Of a stretch of 64,000 nucleotides of DNA, positions 28,749-39,193 are shown in pieces. Made by a program: the position numbers and the translations under genes. How positions within the stretch are numbered: the stretch's first letter is position 1; every line of letters begins with the position of its first letter. The stretch is from Haemophilus parainfluenzae (GTDB lineage: Bacteria; Pseudomonadota; Gammaproteobacteria; Enterobacterales; Pasteurellaceae): contig NZ_CP127167.1 of the NCBI RefSeq assembly GCF_036288925.1, positions 124,001 through 188,000 on the forward strand, given 5' to 3'. The notes below the pieces were generated by a model, which saw only the letters and a program-made list of their open reading frames with translations, was not told the origin of the DNA and did no database searches.

Positions 28749-29126
28749 ATGAACAAAATTAAACTTTCCATCATTGCGCTTTCATGTGTTATGGCATTAG
28801 GCGCTTGTTCTTCTAGCTCAAAAGGTGGTACAGATAATTCAGAGCAGCTTCGACAAGCTGAGACTGAATTAAATCAAAGAATCACGGAAGCGAATAAGAA
28901 AGCTGAAGCAGCTACAAAAAAAGCTGAGGACTCTTTAAAAAAAGCAGAAGAGTCTGTGAAAAAAGCGGATGAGTCTGTGAAAAAAGCAGATGAGTCTATA
29001 AAAAAAGCAGAAGTAGCAATCAAGGTAGCTCAAAGCAATGGCAATCAAACTGAAGAAGAGAAAAAAGCAACTGAAGCTGCGATAAAAGCAGCTGAAGTCG
29101 ATTCGGTAGTCATCAATTTACGCTAA
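28749..29126 (+). pseudogene. 5' part of the surface lipoprotein gene, truncated by inversion
   Basis: ATG 28749 follows AAGGAT. A lipoprotein signal (MNKIKLSIIALSCVMALGAC, lipobox LGAC) is followed by a long charged helix with five 7-residue repeats of the KKAEESV type. Lipoprotein sequence ends at GTC (29097-29099); beyond the CGA at 29099-29101 the DNA is receptor 3' sequence, read out of frame as DSVVINLR before TAA at 29124-29126. The natural continuation is at 27499-26699 on the minus strand. The present product would be a 125-residue anchored stalk with no ligand-binding barrel. Confidence 0.87.
28917..29021 (+). repeat. Five tandem 21-bp repeats coding for heptads
   Basis: Five consecutive 21-bp units (starting at 28917, 28938, 28959, 28980 and 29001) of the form AAAAAAGCAGATGAGTCTGTG encode KKAEDSL, KKAEESV, KKADESV, KKADESI and KKAEVAI. 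They keep frame, so copy-number change would alter stalk length without a frameshift. Confidence 0.85.
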
Positions 29127-30307
29127 GAACGGGTATTTCACAAAAAGATTTTGATAATCGCAATGATCATGAATATCCCAATGTAGGTGACAATGGTAGT
29201 AGTGCTAAAGATAGTGAATCTATTCAACATCCAGTCAGAACCCGTTCATTTTTCGCTCAATTACAAGATCATGTCATGTGGAATGATATTTTTTCTAGTC
29301 AATTAGGTATTCGTTATGACTGGGATGAATTAGTACCGCAAGATTTAAAAGCCTTTTGCCGAGCTTGTAGCCGTAAACCCGCATCAAATACCTTTCAAAG
29401 TTTAAGTGGCTCGTTTGGATTAGAGGCTCAGCTTAATGATATTTGGAAGATCGGCTATAACATTTCTACTGGCTTTCGCATTCCAACCGCTTCAGAAATG
29501 TACTTCTCTTTTGAACATCCCTCAGGTAACTGGAGACCAAACCCTGATTTAAAAGCTGAACAAGCATTAAATCAATCTATCTATATCCAAGCAGAGTATC
29601 AATTAGGTACATTTGGGCTGAATTTTTATCACACACATTATAAAAATTTCTTAACTGAGCAAGAGTCAACTTATAAAAAACGTAACCCGTATTACAATGC
29701 CTATAGTGCAAGTTATGGTCAACAAGCTTATTACACAACGATTGCCCAACAAGCTATAAACATTGATCAAGCGCGTATCTCTGGTATTGAATTCACGAGT
29801 AAAGTTAATTTAGATCAGATTATTTCTGTAATTCCACAAGGTTGGAAATTTACAGCAAATCTCGGTTATGCAAAAGGGAAACTAAGTGGTACTGAGGCTA
29901 GCCTACTTTCTATCCAACCAATCAAAGTAATTTTAGGAATTGGCTATGAAGATCCAAATGATCTCTGGGGAGTTAACGTCAAAGCGAGTTATCTTGGTGC
30001 TAAAAAAGCTAAAGATGCCCAAATAGTACAATATTCAACTAACTTTGTTAGAGAAGTAAAAACTTACCCTTATCTTAATAATTCGGCAGTATTATTTGAT
30101 TTGTATGGTTTCTATAAAATCAATCAAAATATTACACTCCGAGCAGGACTTTATAACTTATTTAATCGCAAATATCACACTTGGGATACCCTACGTGGTA
30201 TTAACAAAATAAGTACGACTGATTCAGTTGATAAAGAAGGGAAAGGTTTAGAGCGTTTTTATGCGCCAGGGCGTAATTTCGCAGCATCTGTTGAAATTCA
30301 TTTTTAA
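29099..30307 (+). pseudogene. hmbR: 3' part of the HmbR-like receptor gene (beta barrel), separated from its 5' part
   Basis: An open frame from CGA (29099) to TAA (30307) gives 401 residues after the Arg codon. It starts FGSHQFTLRTGISQKDFDNR and covers the rest of the barrel, with SGFRIPTASE-like and SLRGINKISTT-like segments and the C-terminal signature ending in EIHF. The text resembles HmbR throughout (for example GYAKGKLSGTEASLL). An internal ATG at 29276 exists, but without signal peptide or plug no functional receptor can result. Fused to codon 365 of the minus-strand part it yields a 766-residue receptor. Confidence 0.9.
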
Positions 30308-30327
30308 TTCATTATTTCCTTAATAAG

Positions 30328-30357
30328 AAAGGGCGAACATCATGTTCGCCCTTTTAT
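30328..30357. terminator. Bidirectional terminator between receptor 3' part and raiA
   Basis: AAAGGGCGAACAT pairs with ATGTTCGCCCTTT around a minimal loop, with T-rich sequence on the right and A-rich on the left, so it can serve both convergent genes. Confidence 0.85.
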
Positions 30358-30371
30358 TTACTTACTATTCT

Positions 30372-30695
30372 TTATTTTTCAAAAGAATCTTTCAAACGTT
30401 CTTCTGCTCGACGGGATTCACCTTTATGTTGAAGTTTATTCAATTGACGTTCCAATTTTTCTTCTACTTCATTGATCGCTTTATACATATCATCAGCGGT
30501 TGCAGTCGCAAGCAGATTACCTAATGGGGTTCCAATTGAAGCCTCTACAGAAAAGCCGTTTGGTACTTTACTTAAAACAAAGTGCGGGCTAATCAGTTGA
30601 GTGTGCCATTTCTCTAATTTTGCAAGTCTGCCCTCCACATGTTCACGAATTGCGGGGGTGATTTCCATTTGTTTACTTGTGATATTGAGTGTCAT
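30372..30695 (-). CDS. raiA: Ribosome-associated inhibitor RaiA (YfiA), HPF family
   Basis: A 107-residue protein of the short HPF/YfiA family: [20 protein letters not shown], then a basic face and the helix [18 protein letters not shown]. Such proteins bind the 30S decoding centre in stationary phase and block translation. The C-terminal tail after the last helix ([16 protein letters not shown]) is compatible with YfiA rather than the shorter HPF. It is a single-gene unit between two hairpins. Confidence 0.9.
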   Translation of the reverse strand: MTLNITSKQMEITPAIREHVEGRLAKLEKWHTQLISPHFVLSKVPNGFSVEASIGTPLGNLLATATADDMYKAINEVEEKLERQLNKLQHKGESRRAEERLKDSFEK

Positions 30696-30894
30696 AGCAT
30701 TTACCTCTTTTACTTAAATGAACCCTTAGGTTCCGTTCATCTTTAACTACAACATATCGACCTTACACTGCTTTTTCAAGTGCTTTTAGCCAAATAAAAA
30801 AACAAATGTTCAAAAATATGATCGGGATCTAATTTCTGTAAAAATATGATTTTCTTTCTGTTTAAACTTGTTATGATATAAAGCTGTAGATAAC

Positions 30895-30925
30895 AAAGGG
30901 AAGCGTTCTGCTTCCCTTTTCTTTT
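30895..30925. terminator. Hairpin terminator after the symporter gene
   Basis: AAAGGGAAGC (30895-30904) pairs perfectly with GCTTCCCTTT (30910-30919). The stronger T-run is on the plus strand, but the nearest ending gene is the minus-strand symporter gene (stop at 30937). Confidence 0.7.
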
Positions 30926-30936
30926 TACAACATGAA

Positions 30937-32307
30937 TTAGGCTAATTCATCTTGATCACGTTGTGCTGCTTTTAAACGTTCAAAGTAATCTTTGGTTTCT
31001 GAAATAATCTCTTTGCGTAAACCAATTAATGCGACTAAGTTTGGAAAAGCCATTAAACCATTCACGATATCCGCTAGAATCCAAATTAAATCTAAGGTGA
31101 GGAATGAACCCGCCCCGACTAAAACAATAAACACGAAACGATAAAATTTAATACCACGAATACCGACTAAGTAAAGAAAACAACGCTCACCATAGTAACA
31201 CCAACCTAAAATTGTGGTGAAAGCAAAGAATAATAAACCAACGGTTACAATGGTTGCACCAATTGATGCGCCTAATCCCTGTGCAAAAGCATAGTTAGTC
31301 ACACTGGCTCCAGAAAGTTCAGGGTTACTCCATGCCCCCGTAATAACAAGTACTAATCCCGTCATCGTACATACAATGATGGTATCTAAAAATGTCCCTG
31401 TCATCGAAATTAAACCTTGACGAACGGGCTCTTTTGTTTGCGCTGCCGCAGCAGCAATAGGCGCACTCCCTAAACCTGATTCATTTGAGAAAATACCGCG
31501 TGCAACCCCCGATTGAATCACCTTCATTACTGTAAAGCCAACTGCGCCACCTAAAGCTGCTTGAGGGTTAAATGCACTGTGAATAATTAATGTGATCGCA
31601 GCGGGCAGCTTATCGTAATTAACCACTAAGATAATAATTGAGGTCGCCACATAGCCGATTGCCATAAAAGGCACAATCACTGAAGAAGCTGTCGCAATAC
31701 GTCTTACACCACCGAGAATAATCATCGCGACCAATACGGTCACCACTGTTGCAGTAATAATAACGGGTACATTGAATGTGTCTTGCATCGCATGCGTAAT
31801 GGCATTTATTTGAGGGAAGGTACCAATACCGAAAAAGGCCACTAATACCCCAAAGAGCGCAAATAATTTGGCTAACCATTTAATACCAAGACCACGCTCG
31901 ATGTAATACATTGGACCACCCGCCATAAAACCGTATTTATCTCGTACTCGATATTTCACCGCAAGCAAACATTCCGCATATTTGGTTGCCATTCCAAAGA
32001 AAGCAACCAGCCACATCCAAAAAATCGCACCTGGGCCTCCAGCTTGTACTGCAGTGGCTACACCCACGATATTCCCAGTTCCTATAGTCGCTGCTAATGC
32101 GGTACAAAGTGCCGCAAAAGAAGAAACATCTCCCTTGCCTTTATTCGCTCCACGAGCAAATAAATAGCCCAATGCACGAGGCAAATAACGAATTTGCAAG
32201 AAACCTAAACGAAGAGTGAGGTAAAGTCCAGTTCCGGACAATAGAATAAGTAGGGGCGGTCCCCATACAAAACTGCTAATAGCAGATAAGGTTGTCTGTA
32301 ATGACAT
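30937..32307 (-). CDS. alsT: Sodium:alanine/glycine symporter (AGCS family)
   Basis: A 456-residue inner-membrane transporter with about 11 helices. The start is ATG 32307 (MSLQTTLSAISSFVWGPPLL), preceded by GAGGAA; the longer frame to 32475 runs into riboswitch sequence and is not coding. Family features include GTGNIVGVATAVQAGGPGA and SNESGLGSAPIAAAAAQTKE. Members carry alanine or glycine with Na+. The tandem glycine riboswitch upstream strongly implies glycine as a physiological substrate. Confidence 0.93.
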   Translation of the reverse strand: MSLQTTLSAISSFVWGPPLLILLSGTGLYLTLRLGFLQIRYLPRALGYLFARGANKGKGDVSSFAALCTALAATIGTGNIVGVATAVQAGGPGAIFWMWLVAFFGMATKYAECLLAVKYRVRDKYGFMAGGPMYYIERGLGIKWLAKLFALFGVLVAFFGIGTFPQINAITHAMQDTFNVPVIITATVVTVLVAMIILGGVRRIATASSVIVPFMAIGYVATSIIILVVNYDKLPAAITLIIHSAFNPQAALGGAVGFTVMKVIQSGVARGIFSNESGLGSAPIAAAAAQTKEPVRQGLISMTGTFLDTIIVCTMTGLVLVITGAWSNPELSGASVTNYAFAQGLGASIGATIVTVGLLFFAFTTILGWCYYGERCFLYLVGIRGIKFYRFVFIVLVGAGSFLTLDLIWILADIVNGLMAFPNLVALIGLRKEIISETKDYFERLKAAQRDQDELA

Positions 32308-32395
32308 TGATGATTCCTCGTCGTTTAAAATACAAATAAATTCGACAAGGAGACAAGAAGAATCCCGATAGAAATATTTTTGATTATACCGATTG

Positions 32396-32610
32396 TCTTT
32401 TGCCCCTGTCCTTTTGCCTGAGCGTTTGGAAAACAATCGAAAAATCGACCGCTCTTTTGCGCCTTCGGCGTCCATTTACATCAATAAAATGCAATGGATC
32501 TCTCCAAGGGTTCGTCCAGTAACAGTCCCTGCAATCTTACGATTGCGCCTGAAAGATTTTACCTCGTCGGCGTAGGGTCAATTCCCTACTCTCCAGCTAC
32601 CTTCTTCCGA
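32396..32610 (-). promoter_or_regulatory. Tandem glycine riboswitch controlling the symporter gene
   Basis: Read on the minus strand there are two copies of the gcvT aptamer pattern. The first has GCTGGAGAGTAGGG, then GCCGACGAGGTAAA, CTTTCAGGCGCAA and a closing GGGACTGTTACTGGACG. The second has CCCTTGGAGAGATCC, GACGCCGAAGGCGCAAAAG and CTCAGGCAAAAGGACAGGGG. The pair ends about 90 nt before the symporter start. I cannot tell from the sequence whether glycine turns the gene on or off; no clear terminator is visible between aptamer and gene, so control may be at translation. Confidence 0.9.
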
Positions 32611-32731
32611 ACTCACTTTTTACGTTTTATTCTTATTGCAAAAAGTGCTGCAAATTTTAACAAACTTAAAAAACGAACTCAATGGATTGACGAAAAAAGG
32701 CTTAGATAACAAGGTGAAAGCTGATAAAAAC

Positions 32732-32772
32732 AAAGTGCAGTCAAAAATTTTCTTATTTTTTGACCGCACTTT
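32732..32772. terminator. Inverted USS pair forming a hairpin downstream of tkt
   Basis: AAAGTGCAGTCAAAAA and TTTTTGACCGCACTTT form a stem; the left arm has one mismatch to the USS core, the right arm (32763-32771) is exact. It is the second of two hairpins met by transcription leaving tkt. Confidence 0.65.
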
Positions 32773-32774
32773 CT

Positions 32775-32806
32775 TAAAAAAGAAAGGCAGGTAATGACCT
32801 GCCTTT
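32775..32806 (-). terminator. Rho-independent terminator of tkt
   Basis: On the minus strand AAAGGCAGGT and ACCTGCCTTT pair perfectly around a 4-nt loop, followed by CTTTTTT, 15 bp after the tkt stop. Confidence 0.88.
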
Positions 32807-32820
32807 ATCTATTTTCATAA

Positions 32821-34818
32821 TTATAAAATTTCTTTTGCTTTTGCCACCACGTTATCCACGGTAAAACCAAAGAGTTTGAATAATTGATCTGCTGGTGCTG
32901 ATTCGCCGAAGCTATTCATGCCCACTACGCGACCTTCAAAGCCAACGTATTTATACCAGAAATCTGCAATGCCCGCTTCAATCGCAACACGTTTGGTTAC
33001 AGCTGCAGGTAATACGCTTTCACGGTAAGCTGCATCTTGTTTATCAAAACGGTTAGTGCTTGGCATAGAGACGACACGTACTTTTTTACCTTCTGCACTT
33101 AATGCTTCAGCTGCTTTCACCGCTAATTCCACTTCAGAACCTGTCGCAATGAAGATTAACTCAGGTGTACCATCACAGTCTTTTAGCACATAAGCACCAC
33201 GTTTAACTGCATCTAATTGTGCAGAAGTGCGGTCCATTTGGGCTAAGTTTTGACGGGTAAAGATCAACGCACTTGGACCATCTTGACGTTCAACCGCTTG
33301 TTGCCATGCAATAGCTGATTCCACTTGATCACATGGACGCCATGTTTCAAGATTTGGAATTAAGCGTAATGAGGTGGTTTGCTCAACTGGTTGGTGAGTT
33401 GGACCATCTTCGCCTAAACCGATAGAGTCATGGGTGTAAACGAATAAAGCACGTTGTTTCATTAATGCTGCCATACGCACCGCATTGTGTGCATATTCGT
33501 AGAACATTAAGAAGGTTGCACCATAAGGAATGAAACCGCCATGTAAAGCAATACCATTCATAATCGCTGACATACCGAACTCACGCACACCATAGTTAAG
33601 GTAGTTACCGCCTACGTTTTCGTGTGCACGAATTGGTTTTGAACCACTCCATAACGTTAAGTTAGAGCTTGCTAAGTCTGCAGAGCCACCTAAGAATTCA
33701 GGTAACACGTGTGCATAAGCTTCAATAGCATTTTGTGATGCTTTACGGCTTGCAATGCTTGCAGGATTTGCTTGTAATTTTTCAATGAACGCTTTAGATT
33801 CAGCCGCCCAATTCGCTGGTAATTCACCGTTTACACGACGTGTGAATTCTGCAGCCAGTTCTGGATATGCTTTTTCATAAGCGGCAAATTTTTCTTCCCA
33901 AGATTTTTCTGCTACTGCGCCTTTTTCTTTCGCAGACCATTCTGCATAGTACTCAGCTGGAATTTCAAATGGACCATACTCCCAGCCAAGTGCTTTACGG
34001 GTTAATGCGATTTCTTCATCACCTAATGGTGCGCCGTGGGAATCATGAGAACCTGATTTATTTGGTGAACCAAAGCCGATGATGGTTTTACAAATAATTA
34101 ACGTTGGTTTTTCTTTTTCTGCTTGAGCAAGAATGGTTGCGGCACGAATTTGTTCTGCATCGTGACCATCTACATTACGAATTACTTGCCAGCCATAAGC
34201 TTCAAAACGAGCTGCGGTATCATCGCTGAACCAGCCATCAACATGACCATCAATCGAAATGTTGTTGTCATCGTAGAATGCGATTAATTTACCTAAGCCT
34301 AATGTGCCTGCTAAAGAGCAAGCTTCATGGGAAATCCCTTCCATTAAACAGCCATCGCCTAAGAACACATAAGTGTGGTGATCGACAATTTCATGGCCTT
34401 CACGGTTAAATTGGCCTGCTAAGGTTTTCTCAGCAATCGCCATACCCACTGCATTAGTGATACCTTGGCCTAACGGACCCGTTGTAGTTTCCACACCTGG
34501 TGCATAACCATATTCTGGATGGCCTGGGGTTTTAGAATGTAATTGACGGAATTGTTTTAAATCTTCGATAGAAAGATCGTAGCCTGTTAAATGTAATAAG
34601 CTATAAATCAACATTGAACCGTGGCCGTTAGAAAGCACAAAACGGTCGCGATCAGCCCATTTAGGATTGTTTGGGTTATGTTTTAAGAAATCACGCCATA
34701 ATACTTCAGCGATATCCGCCATTCCCATTGGTGCACCTGGGTGGCCTGATTTTGCTTTTTGTACTGCATCCATTGATAGCGCACGAATTGCGTTGGCGAG
34801 TTGTCTACGAGTTGCCAT
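32821..34818 (-). CDS. tkt: Transketolase
   Basis: A 665-residue thiamine-diphosphate enzyme of the non-oxidative pentose phosphate pathway; length is standard. The TPP-binding motif [13 protein letters not shown] (about residue 154) and NNISIDG, the catalytic-region [19 protein letters not shown], and the pyrimidine-domain [15 protein letters not shown] are all present. Start ATG 34818 follows AGGAGA. It is a single-gene unit with its own double terminator. Confidence 0.97.
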   Translation of the reverse strand: MATRRQLANAIRALSMDAVQKAKSGHPGAPMGMADIAEVLWRDFLKHNPNNPKWADRDRFVLSNGHGSMLIYSLLHLTGYDLSIEDLKQFRQLHSKTPGHPEYGYAPGVETTTGPLGQGITNAVGMAIAEKTLAGQFNREGHEIVDHHTYVFLGDGCLMEGISHEACSLAGTLGLGKLIAFYDDNNISIDGHVDGWFSDDTAARFEAYGWQVIRNVDGHDAEQIRAATILAQAEKEKPTLIICKTIIGFGSPNKSGSHDSHGAPLGDEEIALTRKALGWEYGPFEIPAEYYAEWSAKEKGAVAEKSWEEKFAAYEKAYPELAAEFTRRVNGELPANWAAESKAFIEKLQANPASIASRKASQNAIEAYAHVLPEFLGGSADLASSNLTLWSGSKPIRAHENVGGNYLNYGVREFGMSAIMNGIALHGGFIPYGATFLMFYEYAHNAVRMAALMKQRALFVYTHDSIGLGEDGPTHQPVEQTTSLRLIPNLETWRPCDQVESAIAWQQAVERQDGPSALIFTRQNLAQMDRTSAQLDAVKRGAYVLKDCDGTPELIFIATGSEVELAVKAAEALSAEGKKVRVVSMPSTNRFDKQDAAYRESVLPAAVTKRVAIEAGIADFWYKYVGFEGRVVGMNSFGESAPADQLFKLFGFTVDNVVAKAKEIL

Positions 34819-34903
34819 TTTTTTCTCCTATCTAAATAATTCCGAGTATTCTACCCTATTTACTGATTGACTTGAGCAATATCTGCAATTTTATTTACCT
34901 TGA

Positions 34904-35605
34904 TCAAATTCTACGACGACGTTGATGAAAACGCTGGCTACTCGATTTACCTTGTAAATTAACTACCGTTTTAGTTTCCACTGGTTTTCGATATGTTCGA
35001 CGATAATGACTTAAAAAATAATGAATGGAACTGGCGAATAAAGCGCCTAATAAAAAGACCACCACAATTTCACCATATAAACGATGGAAGACTTGATTAA
35101 TTTTGCTCTGCGTCGTTTGAGCATATTGCGCGTCAAATGTCACCCGCAAAAAGCCACGAACGGCATTATTGGAAGCAGAGTAAATGGGCTCAACAATTTG
35201 TTGTGTTGAAAATTCACCTTCATTTTTATGTTCTAGACCAAGTTGCTCACGAAGATTGCCGGTATTGGTACTTTGTGCTAATTCCTTGCCGTTATAATCA
35301 TAAATGGTCGCATCGAGCACAAAGTTTTCTTTGACTAAATTATCTAGATTTTCGACAAGTTGATCGGATTTCGCATTATTAGTTAATAGAACCGAAAATA
35401 AATTTGCCTGCTGACGAACCAAAATATGCGACAAATTTGCCACTTGATTCACACTTGAAAGCTGAGAACCAATCTTAAATTGTTTCACACCAAACAAAAT
35501 CACGGCCATGGCACCGATACAAAGCAGCACGATGAGCCCAAACATCAGTGATTTTTGAAGTTTTTCTTTAATTAATTGCACGTTGTTTTTCCATTTTTTC
35601 GCCAA
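34904..35605 (-). CDS. ytjB: YtjB (SMP) family membrane protein
   Basis: A 233-residue protein with two membrane helices (LMFGLIVLLCIGAMAVILFG near 20-40 and IVVVFLLGALFASSIHYF near 180-197) enclosing a periplasmic domain, and a very basic C-terminus ending HQRRRRI. This is the arrangement of YtjB/Smp, the gene divergent from serB in enterobacteria, and the divergent serB neighbour here supports it. Function is not established; the layout resembles a sensor lacking a signalling domain. Confidence 0.8.
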   Translation of the reverse strand: MAKKWKNNVQLIKEKLQKSLMFGLIVLLCIGAMAVILFGVKQFKIGSQLSSVNQVANLSHILVRQQANLFSVLLTNNAKSDQLVENLDNLVKENFVLDATIYDYNGKELAQSTNTGNLREQLGLEHKNEGEFSTQQIVEPIYSASNNAVRGFLRVTFDAQYAQTTQSKINQVFHRLYGEIVVVFLLGALFASSIHYFLSHYRRTYRKPVETKTVVNLQGKSSSQRFHQRRRRI

Positions 35606-35649
35606 GATCGGCTAGAATAGATAAGTATTCACAATTTACAGGATTTTCT

Positions 35650-37106
<1,457 letters not shown>

Positions 37107-37110
37107 TTTA

Positions 37111-37587
37111 ATGAAAAAATATCTGTGGGTATTTTGGGCTGTAGTTCCAGCATATTCGCTCGCAAATGAGAATGCCATGAATCTCGGTGAGAGCGTCATT
37201 GATGTTGTAAAATGTGAAGGCACCAAAGGGGAAAAACTTTGGGTCGCGCTGAATAATCTTAAAACATTCACTTACATGAAAAATGATGTGAATGTGGCTC
37301 ATCAAACGATAGATAATGCTTACTTACAAGCTTATGCCACAGAAAAGACTCTTTTTCTTCCACCAACAAAAAATAATCAGTTGTGGACGATAATAAAAGA
37401 GAGCGCAGCAGATAAGACGGGCATCAATCAAGTTACTATCGATTTGCGTAATGCGAAAGGTAAGCTAATTTCTCATGCTGCTTGCAAACGAAATGACGAG
37501 ACTTTTTCATTATTAATGGAATCAAGTTTCGATATAAAAGAGCCTACCGATAAAATCCTTGAATTAATGGATCCACTTCCACAATAA
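37111..37587 (+). CDS. Exported protein of unknown function
   Basis: A 158-residue protein starting 4 bp after yajQ, with a Sec signal peptide (MKKYLWVFWAVVPAYSLA, cleavage before NEN). Mature text includes VVKCEGTKGEKLWVALNN and LISHAACKRNDET, so two cysteines could form a disulfide. I do not recognise a family. Coupling to yajQ suggests co-transcription only. It ends just before a strong shared terminator. Confidence 0.75.
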   Translation: MKKYLWVFWAVVPAYSLANENAMNLGESVIDVVKCEGTKGEKLWVALNNLKTFTYMKNDVNVAHQTIDNAYLQAYATEKTLFLPPTKNNQLWTIIKESAADKTGINQVTIDLRNAKGKLISHAACKRNDETFSLLMESSFDIKEPTDKILELMDPLPQ

Positions 37588-37591
37588 AATC

Positions 37592-37625
37592 AAAGAGCGG
37601 TGCAAAATGATCTGCACCGCTCTTT
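37592..37625. terminator. Bidirectional terminator between the exported-protein gene and hipA
   Basis: AAAGAGCGGTGCA (37592-37604) pairs perfectly with TGCACCGCTCTTT (37613-37625) around an 8-nt loop. It abuts the hipA stop codon at 37626. Confidence 0.9.
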
Positions 37626-38906
37626 CTAACTTATCTTTTTCATCTTGGATTCCAATCCCATTGAAATTGGCTCAACAATTTCTTCAGGTAATCCATGGGT
37701 ATTTATTTCACTTACTTTTGGATATCGAACACTGATCTCATGCAAAATTTCCTCTACCACTTCCTTTGCCAAGCCTGCGAGTTTAGCGGTGTTGAAAATA
37801 TGTCGGAGTTGTATTTTATCCCATAAATAATGTTTATTTTCGCCCTGCCACGCCATTGCCATTTTGATTTTTTGCTTTTGTAGTCCGTTGTGTTTGATTA
37901 GCGGATAGGCAGAGATCACATCATAAAAAGGCGTTAGACGATAGCGATTCTCTTGTTCTAAAAATAGACTGAAATTTTTGCCATGTCCGTCAATAGCGCA
38001 AAGCAGCCAGAAAATAATTTGTGCTTTAAAAAATTGCTTGCGATCTGCTTGAGCATTAGATGAGCCATTGAGGAGCGACATAATTTGAAGAATGCTTGGC
38101 CCACCGTCATTTTCATATTTTCGCGCAGGGGCAATGTTGAGTGCTTGGCACATATCTTCCTGTGGTAAACGAATTAGCCAACTCCTATTTTCAGACCAAC
38201 GGCGATCAAAGCGCTCCACAATCAACACTTTCATTTCACCGAAATACTGAATTTGACTTCGAGGAACAGGCAAACCGAAGGCTTTCATAATATTCAAGCA
38301 AAGCCATTCATTTTCACAGCTGCCGGAAAGATCAAGTTGCCCTTGTGCAACCATACCAATCGGGAGCTTAAAAATATGACTGGTCGCGGTGGAATGTAAA
38401 GGGCGCTGCCATTGATTCTGATAATAAAGAAGCGCTGTTTTTTCCTGAGCGCCGGCTAAAGAAATTCGGAAATCCTCGCTTTCTTCCATGCCGAGAGGAA
38501 AAGTGCGGTAGTTTTTCAGCACGTTTTCCACCTCTTTGTCATTGAGTGGTTCTGCATAAATTTGACGTACCGAGCGGTTCTCGCCCTGATAAAGTTGAAT
38601 TGCGCCGATACAATCCTGTCCAATCGCCGAAAGTAAATCAAATGGGGATTTCGTTGAGGTTTGGAAACGTTGTTGAATGCGTGAACGGATCTGCTCGTTG
38701 TCAGGGAGAAGATTATCGAAGAAATTATAAACAGAATCGCCTCGATAAGTTTTGTAAGATAAGGGCAATGACAATGAAATAGGGCGTGAACGCACAGATT
38801 CAAGCCATTTTTTAGCATACTGAAATTCAGTTGCACCGCTAGTGAGTTTTCGCCATTCGCCTACCAATAAGCCATTCATGGCAACATTTAGAATAGTATT
38901 GCTCAT
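37626..38906 (-). CDS. hipA: HipA-type serine/threonine kinase toxin
   Basis: A 426-residue kinase; in E. coli HipA phosphorylates glutamyl-tRNA synthetase and causes growth arrest and persistence. The start is taken as ATG 38906, which overlaps the hipB stop as ATGA; two in-frame GTG codons lie just upstream. The autophosphorylation loop ISLAGAQEKTALL (Ser equivalent to E. coli Ser150), the catalytic DGHGKNFSLF and the metal site FYDVISAYP are all intact. Length is close to the usual 440. The toxin should be active and held by HipB. A USS lies at about 38501. Confidence 0.93.
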   Translation of the reverse strand: MSNTILNVAMNGLLVGEWRKLTSGATEFQYAKKWLESVRSRPISLSLPLSYKTYRGDSVYNFFDNLLPDNEQIRSRIQQRFQTSTKSPFDLLSAIGQDCIGAIQLYQGENRSVRQIYAEPLNDKEVENVLKNYRTFPLGMEESEDFRISLAGAQEKTALLYYQNQWQRPLHSTATSHIFKLPIGMVAQGQLDLSGSCENEWLCLNIMKAFGLPVPRSQIQYFGEMKVLIVERFDRRWSENRSWLIRLPQEDMCQALNIAPARKYENDGGPSILQIMSLLNGSSNAQADRKQFFKAQIIFWLLCAIDGHGKNFSLFLEQENRYRLTPFYDVISAYPLIKHNGLQKQKIKMAMAWQGENKHYLWDKIQLRHIFNTAKLAGLAKEVVEEILHEISVRYPKVSEINTHGLPEEIVEPISMGLESKMKKIS

Positions 38907-39184
38907 CACCACGCCTCATCATCATCGTATGTTGTAGTTGGTTCTTTGATTGAACGGATGATATCAGATGACTTTTTGCGTGGTTGCACAACAAGTTCTA
39001 GTTCTAATCCTGCCAGAATTTTAAATAACGTTTCTAATTTTGTACGCTCTGGTTCATTTTCAAACGCTGAAATTCTAGCTTGGGTAGTCCCAGCAAGTTT
39101 TGCTACATCAGTTTGTGACAGGTCTCTTTGATAACGAAATTCCCGAATTACATGAGAAAGCATTTTTGCGGTGGTAATAACCAT
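38906..39184 (-). CDS. hipB: HipB-type antitoxin, XRE-family repressor
   Basis: A 92-residue helix-turn-helix protein: LSQTDVAKLAGTTQARISAF is the DNA-binding motif, followed by the dimer strand ELELVVQPR. The tail ends DDDEAW; E. coli HipB also ends in a Trp that contacts HipA. It is the first gene of the operon and overlaps hipA by 3 nt. It probably represses the operon by binding the four palindromes just upstream. Confidence 0.92.
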   Translation of the reverse strand: MVITTAKMLSHVIREFRYQRDLSQTDVAKLAGTTQARISAFENEPERTKLETLFKILAGLELELVVQPRKKSSDIIRSIKEPTTTYDDDEAW

Positions 39185-39193
39185 TACTACTCC

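Noticed and set aside
29276-30307. Independent outer-membrane protein gene starting at ATG 29276
   Set aside because: The open frame extends upstream to 29099 with receptor sequence, and there is no signal peptide or ribosome site; it is the barrel part of the split receptor.
32308-32475. N-terminal extension of the symporter
   Set aside because: The extra residues come from riboswitch sequence; ATG 32307 has a good ribosome site and begins at the normal family N-terminus.
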